Below are positions 46,877-55,755 of a DNA stretch of 64,000 nucleotides, in pieces. The notes under the pieces are model-generated. The model saw nothing but the letters and a program-made list of their open reading frames with translations, ran no database searches and was not told the origin of the DNA. Each line of letters opens with the position of its first letter. The first letter of the stretch is position 1. Source of the stretch: Macondimonas sp035325645 (lineage in GTDB: Bacteria; Pseudomonadota; Gammaproteobacteria; UBA5335); assembly GCA_035325645.1 (NCBI GenBank), contig DAOKZK010000008.1, positions 1 to 64,000 on the forward strand, read 5' to 3'. The position numbers were made by a program, and so were the translations under genes.

Positions 46877-48409
46877 ATGGACGCAGTGACCACACCCCGC
46901 GTGCGGGGTAGTGCATCTCCGTGGCCCGTCACGGTCGCCGTGATGCTGGGCACCCTGATGGTCATTCTCGACATGACCATCGTGAATGTGAGCCTGCCGC
47001 ACATGATGGGCTCGCTCGGCGCGACCTCCGAGCAGATCACCTGGGTGCTCACCTCGTATATCGTGGCCGAGGCGGTGATGATCCCGCTCAGCGGCTATCT
47101 GGCGAACCGCTTCGGCCGGCGCAACGTCATCCTGGTCAGCATCGTCGGGTTCGTGATCAGTTCCGGCCTTTGCGGTCAGGCCGGCACGCTGACCGAGATG
47201 GTGATCTTCCGCATCCTGCAAGGGCTTTTCGGCGCGCCCGTCATTCCGCTTTCGCAGTCGACCCTGCTCGACACCTTCCCGGCCCAGGAACGCGGCAAGG
47301 CGATGGCCATCTTCGGCATCGGCGTGCTCATGGCCCCCGCTTTGGGCCCGACGCTGGGCGGCTACATCACCGAGCACTGGGATTGGCGCTGGGTGTTCTA
47401 CATCAACGTGCCGGTCGGCATCATCAACATTCTGCTCGCTTGGGCCGTGCTGCCCGATACCGAACACCGGCGCGATCGCATCGACCTGTTCGGCGCCTTC
47501 TGCATGGTGCTCGGCATCGGCGCGCTGCAATATGTGCTCGATCAGGGCAACCATGAAAACTGGTTCGAATCGAACGTCATCATCTACGGCACCGTTCTGG
47601 CGATCGTGATGCTGACGGTCTTCTGCACACGGGCCTGGAAGCGCCCGGACTCGGTGCTGCAGCTCAATCTTCTCCGCGACCGCAATCTCGCCACGGCCTC
47701 TTTTCTGATGATGTGCTTCGGTCTCGGCCTGTTCGGCACCATCGTGCTGCAGCCGATCCTGCTGCAGGAGCTGTTGGGCTATCCCGCCTCGACCACCGGC
47801 CTCATCATGGCGCCGCGCGCGCTGTGCAATGCGGTGACCATGGCCATCGTCGCACCCAACATCCAGCGCATCGGTGCGCGGACGCTGGTGGCACTGGGCA
47901 TCGTCATCATGGCCTGTGGGTCATGGATGATGAGTCATTACAACCTGTTCATCAGCCCTTGGTGGGCTGTTGTGCCGGGCATGATTCAGGGCGTGGGGCT
48001 GGGCATGGTCTTCGTGCCGCTCGCGACCATCGCGTTCGATACCATCCCCGAGGGCACCTCGGACCAGGGCTCGACCATCTTCAACCTTGCGCGCACGATC
48101 GGCAGTTCAATCGGCATTTCCGTGGTGACCACCATTCTGTCGCGCGACACGCAGGTGCAGTGGAATCAGCTGGGCGGACACATCAACCCCTACAATCCGG
48201 CCATGCATGAATTCCTGGCCAGCCGCGGCATGACCATGGATCACCCCCTGGCGCCGTATGCGCTGGCGGCCGAGCTGGGCAAGCAGTCCACCATGGTCGC
48301 CTTCGTCAACGATTTCTGGTTCATCACCGTGGCGATGCTCGCGCTGTGCCCCTTGGTGCTGCTCATGCGCGACAGTGGCAAGGGACTCGATCTTTCTGCC
48401 ATGCATTGA
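46877..48409 (+). CDS. EmrB/QacA-type MFS multidrug efflux permease (DHA2, 14 TM)
   Basis: This 510-residue inner-membrane transporter starts near the ATG at 46877 and has about 14 hydrophobic helices. Family motifs are LGTLMVILDMTIVNVSLPHMM in helix 1, GYLANRFGRRNVIL (motif A) in the first loop and GPTLGGYITEHWDWRWVFYINVPVG (motif C region) near residue 152. It likely works with the following membrane-fusion protein to carry drugs or fatty acids across both membranes. No TolC-type gene or regulator is next to it. Confidence 0.92.
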   Translation: MDAVTTPRVRGSASPWPVTVAVMLGTLMVILDMTIVNVSLPHMMGSLGATSEQITWVLTSYIVAEAVMIPLSGYLANRFGRRNVILVSIVGFVISSGLCGQAGTLTEMVIFRILQGLFGAPVIPLSQSTLLDTFPAQERGKAMAIFGIGVLMAPALGPTLGGYITEHWDWRWVFYINVPVGIINILLAWAVLPDTEHRRDRIDLFGAFCMVLGIGALQYVLDQGNHENWFESNVIIYGTVLAIVMLTVFCTRAWKRPDSVLQLNLLRDRNLATASFLMMCFGLGLFGTIVLQPILLQELLGYPASTTGLIMAPRALCNAVTMAIVAPNIQRIGARTLVALGIVIMACGSWMMSHYNLFISPWWAVVPGMIQGVGLGMVFVPLATIAFDTIPEGTSDQGSTIFNLARTIGSSIGISVVTTILSRDTQVQWNQLGGHINPYNPAMHEFLASRGMTMDHPLAPYALAAELGKQSTMVAFVNDFWFITVAMLALCPLVLLMRDSGKGLDLSAMH

Positions 48410-48492
48410 GCAATTTCATTCTGATCGGGCAACACATGCTTTCCGGCGGTTCCCATGGATGGGCCGCCCATTTCAAAGAGGTCGACGAGATC

Positions 48493-49584
48493 ATGCGCAT
48501 TCTCTGGGCATTCGTGGGGATTCTCGCCTTGGCGGGGGCGGCGTTTGGCATTCACGCCTACAGCGAGCATCGCGAACATTTTCCCACCACCAATGACGCC
48601 TATGTGCGGGCGAACGTCATCAGTGTCGCGGCCCAAGTGCCGGGCGAGGCTATCGAAGTGGCGGTTGAGGACCACGCGCTGGTCAAGGCCGGACAGACCC
48701 TGATTCGCATCGATGAGCGGCCGTTCCGGATTCAGCTCGCACAAGCCGAGAACAAGGTGATCCAGGCCACGCAGTCGATAGACGCCGCCAATGCGCAGAT
48801 CGCGGCAGCCGAAGCCCAGATCGCCGTGCGCAAGGCGCAGCTGCGCAACGCCGAATTGCAGGCACGCCGCGTGTTCAACCTGAGCGCGCAGAATTCGATG
48901 CCCAAGTCCGCAGCCGATACGGCGCAGGAAGGACTCACCAGCGCGCAGGCCGGGCTGGCCGCGGCCGAGGCGAATCTGCGCCAGGCCATCGTCATGCGCG
49001 GTTCGCCCGGCGAAAACAATGAACGCCTGAAAGAAGCTCGGCTGTTTCTGGAAAAGGCGCAACTCGATCTCAGCCATGCTCATCTCGAGGCGCCCTGCAA
49101 CGGTCGCGTGGCCAATCTCAGCCTGCGGCCGGGTGAACTGGTCCAGCCCGGCCGCCCGCTGTTCAGCATCGTCTGCAGCGATGAATACTGGGTCTATGCC
49201 AACTTCAAGGAAACCGAACTGGCACGCATCCGTCCGGGTCAGCATGCCGAGATCAAGGTCGACATGTACCCTGGCGAGGTCTTCCACGGGCTGGTGCAGA
49301 ACATCGGCCCGGGCAGCGGCACCGCGTTTTCCATGCTGCCGCCCCAGAATGCCACCGGCAACTGGGTCAAGGTCACCCAGCGCGTTCCGGTACGCATCCT
49401 GATCACCGACCCGCGCGACAGCGCCCCCTTGCGCGTGGAGACCAGCGCCGAGGTGACCATCGATACCGGTAAAGGTGAACAGCCATCTGGTTTTGCCCAC
49501 GATTACCACGGCCAGATCGGTCCGAACGGACCGACCTTGCAAGCCCACGCCGCAGCCGAGACGACCGCGCACCTGATGCCTTGA
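48493..49584 (+). CDS. EmrA/HlyD-family membrane-fusion protein
   Basis: This 363-residue adaptor has one N-terminal helix (ILWAFVGILALAGAAFGIHAY), a biotinyl-lipoyl half (FPTTNDAYVRANVISVAAQVPG) and a coiled-coil hairpin at residues about 85-210. The second lipoyl half is APCNGRVANLSLRPGELVQPG. The ATG at 48493 was preferred because it directly precedes the membrane helix; longer starts are open. It links the EmrB-like pump to an outer-membrane channel. Confidence 0.9.
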   Translation: MRILWAFVGILALAGAAFGIHAYSEHREHFPTTNDAYVRANVISVAAQVPGEAIEVAVEDHALVKAGQTLIRIDERPFRIQLAQAENKVIQATQSIDAANAQIAAAEAQIAVRKAQLRNAELQARRVFNLSAQNSMPKSAADTAQEGLTSAQAGLAAAEANLRQAIVMRGSPGENNERLKEARLFLEKAQLDLSHAHLEAPCNGRVANLSLRPGELVQPGRPLFSIVCSDEYWVYANFKETELARIRPGQHAEIKVDMYPGEVFHGLVQNIGPGSGTAFSMLPPQNATGNWVKVTQRVPVRILITDPRDSAPLRVETSAEVTIDTGKGEQPSGFAHDYHGQIGPNGPTLQAHAAAETTAHLMP

Positions 49585-49721
49585 CAACAAAGCCGGGCCG
49601 TGGGGATGGCCGCGGCTCGGCCTGAGCGGCGCCTTCACGGGATGGACATCCGAAAAAGGCTGGCGCGGGCGACCATTGCGGCGATAATGACCTCAGGCGA
49701 GGCTGCTTGGGGAATGCCGCG

Positions 49722-50465
49722 ATGACCATCGAGCGTGTGGACGTCAATCGGGGGATCGGCTGGATTCAGGACGGATGGGCGGGTTTCATCCGCCTGCCGG
49801 GGCTCTGGATCCTGCTGATGCTGGTTTTACTGGCGATCGTGGTGATCCTGAACCTGCTGCCGTGGGTCGGATCGCTGCTCGTGGCGCTCATCAGCCCGGT
49901 GCTCGGCGCCTGTGCCCTGGAGGCGGCCCGGCGCAGCGCCGGTGGCGCAGACTTCACGCTGTCCGTTCTCCTCGAACCCACCGCACGCAGTGGGGTCTTG
50001 AACAATCTGCTGGTGCTTGGCGCCGTTTCCCTCGCGGTCAACGCCCTGATCATGGGGCTGGGGCTGATGTTCATCGGCTCGACCGCGCTGGGCATGGGCA
50101 TGATGCACGGCGGCGAGGGTGCCTGGGTGGGCTTCGGGGCCGGCGCGCTGATCAGCATTCCGTTGATGCTCGCCCTGCACCTGCTGCTGTCCGCCGCGCT
50201 CTTTTTTGCCGTGCCGCTCGTGATGGCCGAGCGCGAGCCCCCGTTGCAGGCGATGCAAACCAGTCTCAAGGCCTGTCTGGTCAACTGGGCGCCGCTGCTT
50301 CTGTTCGGACTGGTCGCCACCATCCTGGGGTTCATTGCCATGATCCCCATGGGCTTGGGTTTTCTCATTCTGGGCCCGGTGCTGACCGGCGCAGTGTGGG
50401 CGGCCTATACCGACGTTTTTCCGGTCGCCGCGCCCACCGAGCAGGTGCCGGTGTCGACTGGCTGA
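49722..50465 (+). CDS. BPSS1780-family membrane protein
   Basis: This 247-residue protein has five or six hydrophobic helices and resembles the BPSS1780 family of uncharacterised inner-membrane proteins. The N-terminal V-x-x-G-I-x-W-I-x-x-G-W pattern (VNRGIGWIQDGWAGFIRLPG) and the later PLVMAEREPPLQAMQTSLKAC segment (residues about 165-185) are typical. GGGGAA precedes the ATG. No function is known. Confidence 0.75.
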   Translation: MTIERVDVNRGIGWIQDGWAGFIRLPGLWILLMLVLLAIVVILNLLPWVGSLLVALISPVLGACALEAARRSAGGADFTLSVLLEPTARSGVLNNLLVLGAVSLAVNALIMGLGLMFIGSTALGMGMMHGGEGAWVGFGAGALISIPLMLALHLLLSAALFFAVPLVMAEREPPLQAMQTSLKACLVNWAPLLLFGLVATILGFIAMIPMGLGFLILGPVLTGAVWAAYTDVFPVAAPTEQVPVSTG

Positions 50466-50525
50466 CCGCCAGCCCCGGCCCTGAAGCGGGCTTGCGGCGA
50501 TAGCCATTTATCGGGAGAACGCATC

Positions 50526-51024
50526 ATGCGTCCGCACACTTTCCCCCTTCAACGCTTCCTGCGGCGGGTTGCAATCCCTGCTGCGCTGTTCCTGATCGGT
50601 GCACTGCTCGAGGCTGCGCCGCCCGAAGGCAAGGGGCCCCCTGTGCACCCATCCGGGGCAGCGGACAAGCATCGGGGCGGGCCGGAGGGGGGGCGCTGAC
50701 GGCCCCGGCAAAAAGACAGGCGCGACGGAGTCGGGCCGAAACGACCCTGCACCACACACCGCCATCGATCGCGCCGAGGTGCGCCGGCTGGCCGTCACCC
50801 ATCATCTGGCCGGCCGTGCACCGCTGCCGCCGGGCATCCGCCGCAATCTCGTCCGCGGCAAGCCCTTGCCGCCCGGCATCGCCCGCCAGGCAGTGCCCGA
50901 CCTGATCCTCGCCGTCCTGCCCCATTACCCAGGGCATGAATGGATTGTCTGCGGCACCGATCTCGTTCTGATCGCCGTCGCCGGGGCGATCGTGGCCGAC
51001 ATCGTCACCGACGTCTTCGAGTAA
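50526..51024 (+). pseudogene. CigR/RcnB-like exported protein gene, frameshifted at a G7 run
   Basis: The ATG at 50526 opens a signal-peptide frame (RRVAIPAALFLIGALLEAA) that ends at TGA 50697, just after seven G at 50687-50693. In the next frame the protein goes on as GADGPGKKTGA and reaches a domain like CigR: LPPGIRRNLVRGKPLPPGI and YPGHEWIVCGTDLVLIAVAGAIVADI, ending at 51024. With six G the frame is whole, giving about 165 residues. CigR is an inner-membrane anti-virulence factor of Salmonella; the role here is unknown. Either a mutation, a phase-variable tract or a read error. Confidence 0.7.
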
Positions 51025-51123
51025 GTCCGGCGCGCGGACCGGCTGGGCGCGGCAGCCCCATAAGAACGAGGTCGTCCAGTCTGCTGCAGCGCCTTGTGCG
51101 GCGTGCTTTGTCAATACAGACGG

Positions 51124-51435
51124 TTACACAAACCCTTCCTCAACGAGCCGGCTACCCGTCGAGGTGATCTCGTGTCGCTGACCGGACCCGCCGACCACTC
51201 GGCACCAGCTTTCAGTGATCAGCTTGGCGTGCGGGCCATTGCCCTCCAGCCAGTAGCTGAATCCGCCGTACATGCCGGGTATAGGGAACCACGACTTCGG
51301 CTCGGCAGCCGTGAGCAGCGGAGCCAACTCGGGCAGGACGACGCCGTGTTCGTCGATCAGGTCGGCGGCGCGGCCGCGGATGACGGCATGGAAGTGCCGC
51401 TGGATGGCAAGCAGCGATTCTTCAGTGATTTGCAC
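51124..51435 (-). CDS. Conserved hypothetical protein
   Basis: This 103-residue protein begins at a GTG with AAGGAG 9 bases upstream. It has no signal or membrane segment. A conserved-looking core reads WFPIPGMYGGFSYWLEG followed by KLITESWCRVVGGSGQRHEIT. I recognise this as a widespread small protein but know no function. It is adjacent to another GTG-started hypothetical gene in the same direction. Confidence 0.65.
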   Translation of the reverse strand: MQITEESLLAIQRHFHAVIRGRAADLIDEHGVVLPELAPLLTAAEPKSWFPIPGMYGGFSYWLEGNGPHAKLITESWCRVVGGSGQRHEITSTGSRLVEEGFV

Positions 51436-51509
51436 CCGCGAGCTCTCCTTTCGCCGAACGACTTGGCGAACCCGGTTGTCGCAGGCGATCCGGGTTTGGC
51501 ATGGCCGTG

Positions 51510-51953
51510 CTACTCATGCGGGTAAACGATGCAGTAACCGCGCCCGTAGTCCTTGCTTACTGGCTTGCCGTCAGAGCGTTTGCATAACGCAACCTGCGGG
51601 AACGGCGAACATAGCTTTTTCACTCCCGTGACGGAGTAAATGGTTCTGGCCGTGCCTTTCTCGACCTCTTGGCGTGCAGCGTCATCGGGTGCGTCGCATA
51701 GCAGTTTTTCGAGGAGCTCAGTGTCCTCCTCTACGGGAGGGATGATGACGATGTTTTCGAGTGTGCCCTCGTAGGTTATCTCGCCTGGTGACTCCCCAAC
51801 GATGAAGTAAACGACGACGTGCTTGCCAGCGATGTGGGCATCTTCGATGCTTCGCCAAGAGACGTTCGAGTAGAACGTGACAGCCCCGCCTTTCTTCGAT
51901 GCTGGATCAAGGTGCGCCGCGTAGTTCCGGGTAAGGACCGCGATCTTCGACAC
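51510..51953 (-). CDS. Hypothetical protein of atypical composition
   Basis: This 147-residue protein starts at a GTG with AGGAG 7 bases upstream. Codon use is visibly less GC-rich than in the flanks, suggesting recent transfer. The segment EITYEGTLENIVIIPPVEEDTE could be part of a small beta-barrel, but no family is recognised. Near the start, AVTFYSNVSWRSIEDAHIAGKH is notable. No function is assigned. Confidence 0.6.
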   Translation of the reverse strand: MSKIAVLTRNYAAHLDPASKKGGAVTFYSNVSWRSIEDAHIAGKHVVVYFIVGESPGEITYEGTLENIVIIPPVEEDTELLEKLLCDAPDDAARQEVEKGTARTIYSVTGVKKLCSPFPQVALCKRSDGKPVSKDYGRGYCIVYPHE

Positions 51954-52003
51954 GTCGTTTCTCCTGCGTCAACGGGAATCAACCCACCCAGACCCTGCTG
52001 CAT

Positions 52004-52019
52004 TGATTCGTCCGAATCA
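52004..52019. promoter_or_regulatory. Perfect inverted repeat TGATTCG-TC-CGAATCA
   Basis: The 7-bp arms with a 2-base centre lie 51 bp upstream of the GTG of the atypical hypothetical gene and just after the ADP-ribosylglycohydrolase gene. It fits an operator, or a weak hairpin after that operon. Confidence 0.4.
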
Positions 52020-52075
52020 GCGACCGTTTCATGAGCAGCATCGGGTCGGTCCGCATTGCCTCTCCCTTGCCTCTG

Positions 52076-53221
52076 TCAGGAGCCGGGATAGCGATCGAGG
52101 AAGGCGCGCACGGCCGGCGCATCCTCATCCTCGAACCGAACCGGGGATCCTGAAAGCAACAGGTCATCGGCGATTTGTTCCAGCACATCCCGCAGTTCCA
52201 GCGGTGCGAGCCAGCGCTCCGGGATGGCGGACAGGCCCTGTACGGCGCCCAGCAGATGGCCGGTGAGCAGTCCCGTTGAATCGCTGTCGCCGCTATGGTT
52301 GACGGCCAGGACGACGCCTTCTTCGAAGTTCCGCGCGCTGAGCGCGCAATACACGCCGATCGCCAGGGCTTCCTCGGCGACCCAGCCGCCGCCGAGCTGC
52401 GCGAGGGCATCCGGACTGGCCGGCTCCCGGTCGGCCAAATGCTGCGCCCGGCGCAGCGCTGCCGAGGTTTCCTCATGGCCCGCGCGGGTTTCGAGCAGGG
52501 CGAGCACGGTGTCGATCGCAGCGTCCAGATCCCAGTCCGTCAGCGCGCAGAAAATCAGCGCCGCGTAGGCGCCCGCGCTGAGCTGGCCGGTCACGTGGCC
52601 GTGAGTGAGGCCGGCCGTTTCGCAGCCCATCTCGAAGCAGGTGCGCAGCCGGTCGGAGCGCGCGGCATCGGCAGAATCGGCTGCCTGGGCGGCGACGAAC
52701 ATGCCGACCGGCGCCACGCGCATGATGCCGCCGCAGCCCTTGCTGTCGTTGCAGGCCGGCTGGCCGATGTCGCGCATGGCGCGCAGGGCGTTGAGACAGG
52801 TATGCCCCGGTGCCCGCCGCGCGTGCAGGTCGATCTGGCGGATCAGCCAGCCGTCGAGAGCGCCCTGCTGCAGCGGATGGGATTCGCCTTGGGTGTAGAG
52901 CCAGCGCAGATAGGCGCGCGCCATAACGCCCGGCGGATGACAGATTCCCTTGGAGTCGAGCCGCGTCTGAGCGCGCAGCAGCCCTTCGGCGGTGAAGGCC
53001 GCCATCTGGGTATCGTCGGTGATGGCACCGATGCGGCCATAGGCCGGTGCCATGTCGCGGATGCCGCCCGGTCCGTAGGCCCGCAAAATTTCTGCGCGTT
53101 TCAGAAACTCGACCGGCGCGCCCAATGCGTCGCCGACGGCGCCGCCGAGCAGACAGCCGTGGAACCGCGCTCGCCGTGTTTCGGGAAGCAGTGAATTGGT
53201 GATGTATGAATCGGCGGTCAT
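52076..53221 (-). CDS. ADP-ribosylglycohydrolase family protein
   Basis: This 381-residue member of the DraG/ARH family removes ADP-ribose from proteins, nucleic acids or small molecules. The metal-binding motifs are GCLLGGAVGDALGAPVEF near residue 23, GAITDDTQMAAF near 64-75 and NHSGDSDSTGLLTGHLLGAVQG near 305, which carry the conserved Asp residues for two Mg ions. Start overlaps the metallophosphoesterase stop by 4 bases. Third gene of an operon with a TY-Chap-like protein. Confidence 0.9.
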   Translation of the reverse strand: MTADSYITNSLLPETRRARFHGCLLGGAVGDALGAPVEFLKRAEILRAYGPGGIRDMAPAYGRIGAITDDTQMAAFTAEGLLRAQTRLDSKGICHPPGVMARAYLRWLYTQGESHPLQQGALDGWLIRQIDLHARRAPGHTCLNALRAMRDIGQPACNDSKGCGGIMRVAPVGMFVAAQAADSADAARSDRLRTCFEMGCETAGLTHGHVTGQLSAGAYAALIFCALTDWDLDAAIDTVLALLETRAGHEETSAALRRAQHLADREPASPDALAQLGGGWVAEEALAIGVYCALSARNFEEGVVLAVNHSGDSDSTGLLTGHLLGAVQGLSAIPERWLAPLELRDVLEQIADDLLLSGSPVRFEDEDAPAVRAFLDRYPGS

Positions 53222-54189
53222 GGCTTGCTCGTCACGAAATGATGGGGATTCAGAACCGACTCGCCGCTCCAGCGATAGGCCGCCAGGGTGCCGCCTGGCA
53301 GGGCCACGCTGTAGTCCACGCAGGCCATCTGAGGCGCCAGGATCGCCGGCGTGCCCCTCATCCAGTAATGACCGAAGAAGAGCGGCTTGCCTTGCGGCAG
53401 GGGAACTTGCGCGTGGTGCGGAATGGCCAGCTCGGGAAGCTGACGGCGTTGTGCGTCGGCCAGGAGGGCGGTATCGCGGTAGGTGCGCGCGTTTTCGTCC
53501 CACCAGCGAACCCGGACGCTGGTACGTTCGATGCCGTCCTTGTCCTGAAAACGGTGCGAGGGCGGCAGCGGGATCTCGATGCCTTTCAGGAGCGCCTCGA
53601 CGGCCTTGAAGACACTGGGCGTGGCGCTCGTTTTTTCCGCCCGATCGGCGGGCTCCAGCGTCGCCGGCGCGAGCAAGTCGTCTGTGAGCTGGTGTTCGGC
53701 GGTGAGATGGGGCGCAAGCCAATCCATCAAGCGCTGGTGCCAGCAGGCGTGTACGACGCGGATGCCGGGCAGATCGAGCCACAGGGGAAGCGTCTTGAAC
53801 CAGGCGATGATGTCGCTGTGCAATGGAGAGTCCTCCCCCACTTCCGCGAGGAAACGCTCGTGTTGCCGGAGGTTCTTGTGGCCCCAGTCCGGATCGTGGC
53901 GTGAACGGAGGAAGTCGCCGGAGCCATCGGGATGCGGCGTGTGCCAGGCGATGGCATTGAGTTCGTGATTGCCCATCACGGCCAGCGCAGCGCCCGATTC
54001 CACCATGGCGCGCACCAGTTCGACGGTGCGCCGCTGCTGCGGTCCGCGATCGATGAAGTCGCCGACGAAAACGGCCGTTCGCTCGCTGTGGCGCCAGGCG
54101 CCGTTCGAGGGCGCGTAATCCATTTTTCGCAGCAGCGCTTCCAGCGCTTCGGCGTGGCCGTGGAGATCGCCGATGATGTCGTAGTGCAT
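53218..54189 (-). CDS. Calcineurin-like metallophosphoesterase (PrpE/ApaH type)
   Basis: This 323-residue phosphoesterase has the metal motifs DIIGDLHGHAEALEALL near residue 4, VFVGDFIDRGPQQRRTVELV near 40-59 and VMGNHELNAIAWH near 71, then late His residues (VVHACWHQ, FFGHYW). It may cleave dinucleoside polyphosphates or phosphoproteins. A GAGG site lies 8 bases before the ATG. It is coupled by a 4-base overlap to the ADP-ribosylglycohydrolase gene, so a shared nucleotide-related role is plausible. Confidence 0.88.
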   Translation of the reverse strand: MHYDIIGDLHGHAEALEALLRKMDYAPSNGAWRHSERTAVFVGDFIDRGPQQRRTVELVRAMVESGAALAVMGNHELNAIAWHTPHPDGSGDFLRSRHDPDWGHKNLRQHERFLAEVGEDSPLHSDIIAWFKTLPLWLDLPGIRVVHACWHQRLMDWLAPHLTAEHQLTDDLLAPATLEPADRAEKTSATPSVFKAVEALLKGIEIPLPPSHRFQDKDGIERTSVRVRWWDENARTYRDTALLADAQRRQLPELAIPHHAQVPLPQGKPLFFGHYWMRGTPAILAPQMACVDYSVALPGGTLAAYRWSGESVLNPHHFVTSKP

Positions 54190-54198
54190 GAGCTTGCC

Positions 54199-55137
54199 TC
54201 AGTGGACCGTGCGGGGTGATGCCCCGGCGCGCAGTGAGAGACCGTCGAACTGCGCGGCGAGTGGGTCGTCGAGACCGTCCGCGATCTCGCAAAAGCGCCG
54301 CAGCGTGTCGGCAAAGACCTCATCATTCGACGGCAACATGGGGAAAACCGAAATGGCGGCGATGACGTCGCGCGTGTGGTAGACGTGCATGTGCCCGATG
54401 CTGACATTGATGTCGTTCAGATACGCGTACAGTTCGGGCGTCGGTTGTACCCCAATGACCAAGGGTGCAAAGAGACGGACCGAAACCGGGTTGTCGAGCA
54501 GGCGTATGAACACCGATACGTCGCCGAACCGGATGCCGATGTTGCCGTCGATGTCGTAGCCCAGATCCCCGATTCCCGTGACGCGCGACACGGTGGCCAA
54601 TAGCTGGCTGGCGCGTTGTTCCTGTGTCTGGCGATCCGGCGCCGGCGCGTGTTTGATGCCGAGCGTCGCGAAGACCAGGGCGTTGCCGTCGGTATCGAAC
54701 GCCATGTATTCGAGAAAGCCGGGGTGCGGCAGGCCAAGCACGTCGATGAGAGTTCGCACGACGAGGGCGGCGATCCGCTGCGGCTCGACAGGGCTGGCAA
54801 AGTCGATGAAGAAATTGGGCGAGCCGTCGGGATCCCGTTCCGGTGTGGATGTTTTGGCGGGCCCGGTGGGTGCGCGCCAGCCGTTCTCGAGCAGTTTGCG
54901 AATCTGTTCGTCGGTGAGCCGATTTTCAGCCGGGAGGAAGGCGTTGCTGCTCACCTCTGCGCGCATGCCGAAGGCGCCCTGGCCGGCGAACTGGATGAAG
55001 CGCGCGGATTGCTTGACCGCGAGGATGAGAAACTGGTCTTCCCGCAGCGCGGCCAGTACGGCCGCCAGCCGGTCTTCGAAAACGGGCCAGTCGCGCGAGA
55101 TGCGCGGCGCCGGCCCGGGTGGCTCGACGGTGCTCAT
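54199..55137 (-). CDS. TY-Chap/YbjN-like domain protein
   Basis: This 312-residue protein has two type III-secretion-chaperone-like halves. The N-terminal TY-Chap region (FEDRLAAVLAALREDQFLIL, later FAGQGAFGMRAEVSSNAFL, then RLTDEQIRKLLENGWRAP) and the C-terminal YbjN-like region (HVYHTRDVIAAISVFPMLPS). Such proteins are thought to hold partners rather than act as enzymes. First gene of an operon with the phosphoesterase and ADP-ribosylglycohydrolase genes, 9 bases before the next start. No secretion or effector gene is seen nearby. Confidence 0.7.
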   Translation of the reverse strand: MSTVEPPGPAPRISRDWPVFEDRLAAVLAALREDQFLILAVKQSARFIQFAGQGAFGMRAEVSSNAFLPAENRLTDEQIRKLLENGWRAPTGPAKTSTPERDPDGSPNFFIDFASPVEPQRIAALVVRTLIDVLGLPHPGFLEYMAFDTDGNALVFATLGIKHAPAPDRQTQEQRASQLLATVSRVTGIGDLGYDIDGNIGIRFGDVSVFIRLLDNPVSVRLFAPLVIGVQPTPELYAYLNDINVSIGHMHVYHTRDVIAAISVFPMLPSNDEVFADTLRRFCEIADGLDDPLAAQFDGLSLRAGASPRTVH

Positions 55138-55308
55138 GCGTTATCGCCTTGTGTGTATTGGGCGCCATGCGTGATCAAGCGCGGCTTGTGGCAGCCGGTC
55201 GCTCGGCGCGAGTTCGCCTGCCTGCATTTGCTCTGATCATTTCGGCAGAGCGGCTGCCGACTTGATGTGAGCAGCGCTGCGATGGGGCCGATCGGGTCGG
55301 CGGACGGC

Positions 55309-55755
55309 CTAGGGGTGCTCGACCCGCAACCAGAAGGTGACCGGGCCGTCGTTGGTGAGGCTCACCTGCATGTCGGCGCCGAATACGCCACTTTGCACGC
55401 GGGGATGGAGTTGCTCGGCGCGCGCAATCAGTTCGGCATAGAGCAGTTGCGCCTCGTCGGGCGGCATGGCGGGCGAAAAGCCCGGCCGGTTGCCCTTGCG
55501 AGTGTCCGCGGCCAGGGTGAACTGCGGCACCAGCAGCAAGCCCCCTGCGACATCGCGCAGGCTGAGGTTCATGCGGCGCTCGGAATCCGGAAACATCCGG
55601 TAATCCAGCATGCGCTCCAGCAGACGATGGGCGGTCGCAGGGGTGTCGAAGCGCTCGATGCCGATCAGTGCGACCATGCCGGTGCCGATGCGAGCGACGG
55701 GCGCGCCGTCGACCTCCACCCAGGCGCGTCGCACCCGTTGCAGCAGGCCTATCAT
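55309..55755 (-). CDS. dtd: D-aminoacyl-tRNA deacylase
   Basis: This 148-residue enzyme hydrolyses D-aminoacyl-tRNA (and glycyl-tRNA-Ala) as a proofreading step. It begins MIGLLQRVRRAWVEVDG. VPQFTLAADTRKGNRPGFSPAMPP near residues 76-99 includes the SQxTL-like site (here PQFTLAAD). The Gly-cisPro-type motif is in LTNDGPVTFWL near the C-terminus. Length is typical. Gene stands alone. Confidence 0.95.
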   Translation of the reverse strand: MIGLLQRVRRAWVEVDGAPVARIGTGMVALIGIERFDTPATAHRLLERMLDYRMFPDSERRMNLSLRDVAGGLLLVPQFTLAADTRKGNRPGFSPAMPPDEAQLLYAELIARAEQLHPRVQSGVFGADMQVSLTNDGPVTFWLRVEHP

